DNA of 8,750 nt from Anaerolineae bacterium (GTDB lineage Bacteria; Chloroflexota; Anaerolineae; Aggregatilineales; Phototrophicaceae), in NCBI GenBank assembly GCA_015492875.1, contig WGEI01000575.1, positions 1 through 8,750 of the forward strand, in the 5' to 3' direction. Of this stretch, positions 6,464-8,750 are shown piece by piece. The notes under the pieces are model-generated. The model ran no database searches and was not told where the DNA came from. It saw only the letters and a program-made list of their open reading frames with translations. Every line of letters begins with the position of its first letter. Within the stretch, counting starts at the first letter, position 1. The position numbers were made by a program, and so were the translations under genes.

Positions 6464-7711
6464 CGGCCTTTGTGCCAATGCTGCACTTAAATCGTCATTC
6501 CTCCGAATAACGATGCTAGGGATTTTAGCCAGTTGCAACATCCCCCGTAGTTCATCAGAAGTTTGTGCCCCACCAAATGAATGCGGGTCAATGATCACCC
6601 CCATCGGGCGAATACCGCGCCGCGCTAAAATCTGCGCTTCTGTCACCCAGCTTTGGTCTAATGACGCGGTCACAATAATCAACGTTGTGCCCCGTGTGAA
6701 ATAGGGCGTTTCTAGCGATAGCATTTGCGCTAAGGAATAACCAGACAAGCTCCGAGCTACCGCTAGGGTTTGCAAAATCCGCGTTAATTGGCGATTGCCC
6801 CGTTCTGGCTGGTGAATAGCCCGATGTGGCGCATAAGCGGCAAACCCAACAGCCCGCTCCAAATTGATGAAGTAATTCGTTAAAGATGCGGCAACGACCA
6901 CGGCATATTCTTCTGTTGAAGGTGGAATGTCCTGTGATGTTGGAATAATTGCACCAGTACCGCCCACACGCTCAATGCTAGAGTCTTCAACGAGCGATGC
7001 TGCCGAAAAATCCGCAAATATCCAAATATCTACCAGCGGGTCTAACTCAAACTCTTTGACGATAAGCCGTCCTTTGCGGGCTGTGCTTGGCCAGTGAATA
7101 CGGTTAAAACTATCGCCAGAAACATAATCTCGCACACCCGATGCGTTTGTTGTAATGTAATGTGTGCGCCGCCGCTGTGCCTCGCCCCCCGTTAATGTGC
7201 CCAATGGCAATTCAAAACGATTAATCGGAACAGTTTGCGGGTAAATAATCACCCGTTCTGTGCCACTAACCCGCCTAGGCGCAGTGAAAAAGCCGAAGGG
7301 GTCCCCGCTTTTAATCATAATTGGTCCTAATTGGAATTCCCCACGCACTACACAAGGCGTCTCCGTATACCAGCGATAACGCCCCCGCCCAAATAAAGGC
7401 GGCACAACATGGCTAGCTCGATGACCTGGTAGTGTTGAATGGTCACGGATTTCTAACCATAGCTTGGGTAACAAACTGTGATTGTAAACAGTGAATACTT
7501 CGTCTAAGCTGCGCCCTACCTGCGCTCGCCGTGAGCGCGTTTTTCGGTGAATAGTGAGCCATCGTACTGATAGCCACGCCCATAAATATGAAATCACTAA
7601 CAACCCGCCCAACGCATAAGCCAATGTGAAGAAGATGGCTTTTCCTGTGAATAAGCCAGTGAGCAAGGTTAATGACAGTAGTATGTAAATGGCATTCCGT
7701 CGGTTGGGCAT
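6458..7711 (-). CDS. DUF58 domain protein (MoxR partner)
   Basis: A 417-residue protein with two membrane helices at the N-terminus (about 7-24 and 26-48), a beta-rich middle region, and the DUF58 signature VRDYVSGDSFNRIHW (193-207) followed by KGRLIVKEFE (213-222). GDPFGFF (136-142) is another common element of the family. Directly after, DIWIFADFSAAS (228-239) looks like the first strand and metal-site loop of a von Willebrand A fold, but the D-x-S-x-S pattern reads D-F-S-A-A, so metal binding is doubtful. A Ser/Gly/Pro-rich stretch (240-266) then separates this strand from the following helix. DUF58 proteins accompany MoxR ATPases and probably act as membrane adaptors in protein maturation or envelope processes; the precise role is unknown. 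The ATG is 9 nt after the moxR stop with no clear ribosome site, suggesting translational coupling. It is the last gene of its transcript. Confidence 0.93.
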   Translation of the reverse strand: MPNRRNAIYILLSLTLLTGLFTGKAIFFTLAYALGGLLVISYLWAWLSVRWLTIHRKTRSRRAQVGRSLDEVFTVYNHSLLPKLWLEIRDHSTLPGHRASHVVPPLFGRGRYRWYTETPCVVRGEFQLGPIMIKSGDPFGFFTAPRRVSGTERVIIYPQTVPINRFELPLGTLTGGEAQRRRTHYITTNASGVRDYVSGDSFNRIHWPSTARKGRLIVKEFELDPLVDIWIFADFSAASLVEDSSIERVGGTGAIIPTSQDIPPSTEEYAVVVAASLTNYFINLERAVGFAAYAPHRAIHQPERGNRQLTRILQTLAVARSLSGYSLAQMLSLETPYFTRGTTLIIVTASLDQSWVTEAQILARRGIRPMGVIIDPHSFGGAQTSDELRGMLQLAKIPSIVIRRNDDLSAALAQRPL

Positions 7712-7720
7712 GATGGTTAG

Positions 7721-8719
7721 TTACTGGTGTATAGATGTTCCCGGCACAGGTGTCGTGAGCAATATATCTTGCACGATAGTGCGCGATGAAATGTCCTTAA
7801 TCCGCGCTGCTGGCCCGACGATAATGCGGTGTGCCAATGTCACTTCGGCCAGCGCTTTCACATCATCCGGTATCACATAATCACGCCCTGCCATGGCGGC
7901 ACGGGTTTGTGCGGTGCGGAATAACGCCAATGAGCCACGTGGGCTGCTCCCCAAATATACATCGGGATGTTGGCGCGAGGCATTCACCAAATCCACAATA
8001 TACCGCTTGATTTCATCGGCGACATAGACCTCTCGCACTGCCTGTTGTGCCGCCAACAATTCCTGAATACTCACAACTTGCTGCATGTTGTAAAGTGGGT
8101 GCGTATATTGTTGCGCAGAAAGCACCGTCAATTCTTCCGCTGGGCTAGGATAGCCTAACTGAATTCGCAATAGAAAACGGTCTAGCTGTGCCTCTGGCAG
8201 TGGAAATGTCCCCTCATATTCGATGGGGTTTTGTGTAGCTAAAATCATAAAGGGCTTGGGCATACTGTGGGTTTCCCCATCTACCGTTACTTGGCGCTCC
8301 TCCATCGCCTCTAATAACGCGGCTTGGGTTTTCGGGGTAGCGCGGTTGATTTCATCCGCTAAAACCACCTGCGCCATAATTGGCCCCGCCCGAAATTCAA
8401 ATTCGCGCGTTTTTTGATTGAAAAGCGATACCCCCGTAACATCAGAGGGGAGCATGTCCGGCGTGAACTGAATGCGGCTAAACGTACACCCAATGGCGCG
8501 CGCCAGCGCTTTAGCCATCATGGTCTTGCCAACGCCGGGAATATCCTCAATGAGAATGTGCCCTTCGCTCAACAGGCCTAATACCGCAAGCCGTACCTCA
8601 TTGCGCTTGCCAATAATCACCTGCCCAACACTTTGCGCAACCCGCTCTGCCACACTTTGTACTAGATTAATTCCGCCCGCATCATTTGATCGTCGTGTAT
8701 CTTGTGGAAAATTCGTCAT
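7721..8719 (-). CDS. moxR: MoxR-type AAA+ ATPase
   Basis: A 332-residue cytosolic AAA+ ATPase of the MoxR family, chaperone-like machines that help activate or assemble partner proteins. All core motifs are intact: Walker A PGVGKT (61-66), Walker B VLADEIN (119-125), sensor 1 ATQNP (161-165), the arginine-finger region EAQLDRF (176-182) and sensor 2 SSPRG (258-262). FTPDMLPSDVTG (85-96) and GPIMAQVVLADEIN (112-125) are typical of this subfamily, and the length is usual. The start ATG has only a weak GGTAG upstream. An in-frame TAG at 8738-8740, with no alternative ATG, GTG or TTG codon between, nevertheless makes this start near certain. DUF58 follows after 9 nt, the standard MoxR-DUF58 pairing; the substrate cannot be read from the sequence. 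Confidence 0.96.
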   Translation of the reverse strand: MTNFPQDTRRSNDAGGINLVQSVAERVAQSVGQVIIGKRNEVRLAVLGLLSEGHILIEDIPGVGKTMMAKALARAIGCTFSRIQFTPDMLPSDVTGVSLFNQKTREFEFRAGPIMAQVVLADEINRATPKTQAALLEAMEERQVTVDGETHSMPKPFMILATQNPIEYEGTFPLPEAQLDRFLLRIQLGYPSPAEELTVLSAQQYTHPLYNMQQVVSIQELLAAQQAVREVYVADEIKRYIVDLVNASRQHPDVYLGSSPRGSLALFRTAQTRAAMAGRDYVIPDDVKALAEVTLAHRIIVGPAARIKDISSRTIVQDILLTTPVPGTSIHQ

Positions 8720-8750
8720 ATCCGCATCTACCGATAACTAAGCCCAATAC
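8720..8750. other. Upstream edge of moxR
   Basis: Only 31 bases remain before the right edge. Minus-strand stops occur at 8738-8740 (in the moxR frame) and 8728-8730 (another frame). The second could be the end of an upstream gene 8 nt before moxR, but too little is visible to call one. No promoter is apparent. Confidence 0.3.

Noticed and set aside
1..8750. Mobile element, phage, CRISPR or tRNA gene
   Set aside because: No transposase, integrase or phage protein, no spaced direct repeats, no cloverleaf-like sequence and no shift in base composition were visible; all genes are housekeeping or common membrane families.
1..8750. Abundance of the tetramer CTAG, which is rare in many bacterial genomes
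   Set aside because: A rough hand count gives about two dozen sites, only slightly below chance expectation, so there is neither strong avoidance nor a meaningful excess.

Overview
The window looks like ordinary chromosomal DNA from a free-living bacterium, most likely a member of the Chloroflexota (Anaerolineae-like). I infer this from a YvcK with two N-terminal membrane helices directly upstream of gap and pgk, a TIGR01906/DUF1461 membrane protein and a membrane-fused spermidine-synthase-like protein in the same run. That is recall of gene order and protein architecture, not a computed placement. Base composition is roughly balanced and even across the window, and Shine-Dalgarno sites are variable. 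Coding density is very high: no stretch of 300 bases lacks a gene, and I see no RNA gene, insertion sequence, CRISPR array or phage gene.

Left part (1-5714, minus strand, read right to left): five genes in a probable operon. They are a membrane-fused SAM-fold protein of the spermidine synthase superfamily, a four-helix TIGR01906/DUF1461 protein related to the lipoprotein transacylase Lit, a membrane-anchored YvcK-type gluconeogenesis/cell-wall regulator, NAD-type glyceraldehyde-3-phosphate dehydrogenase, and phosphoglycerate kinase cut by the left edge. The first junction is 3 nt. The next is 66 nt, or 3 nt if an upstream TTG starts yvcK. The yvcK-gap gap is 20 nt. Only the 84-nt gap-pgk junction holds visible structure: a GC-rich stem-loop followed by a T-rich run just ahead of the pgk ribosome site. 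Gap and pgk catalyse consecutive steps of lower glycolysis, and YvcK is known elsewhere to control carbon use and cell-wall precursor supply, so the tail of the operon is coherent. The two membrane genes at its head have no proven link to it.

Middle (5715-6463): a 68-bp divergent spacer, then one plus-strand GNAT acetyltransferase.

Right part (6458-8719, minus strand): a MoxR-type AAA+ ATPase followed 9 nt later by a DUF58 protein, the familiar chaperone/adaptor pair. DUF58 is the last gene of its transcript; its stop codon interlocks with that of the GNAT gene in the palindrome CTATAG. Usual further partners (transglutaminase-like or von Willebrand A proteins) are not in the window and could only lie beyond the right edge.

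I found no clear new system. The points most worth a second look are the membrane YvcK + Lit-like + gap/pgk gene set, the gap-pgk stem-loop with its possible anti-Shine-Dalgarno pairing, the altered active site of the spermidine-synthase-like protein, and a fresh-looking 15-bp tandem duplication inside a membrane helix of the Lit-like gene.
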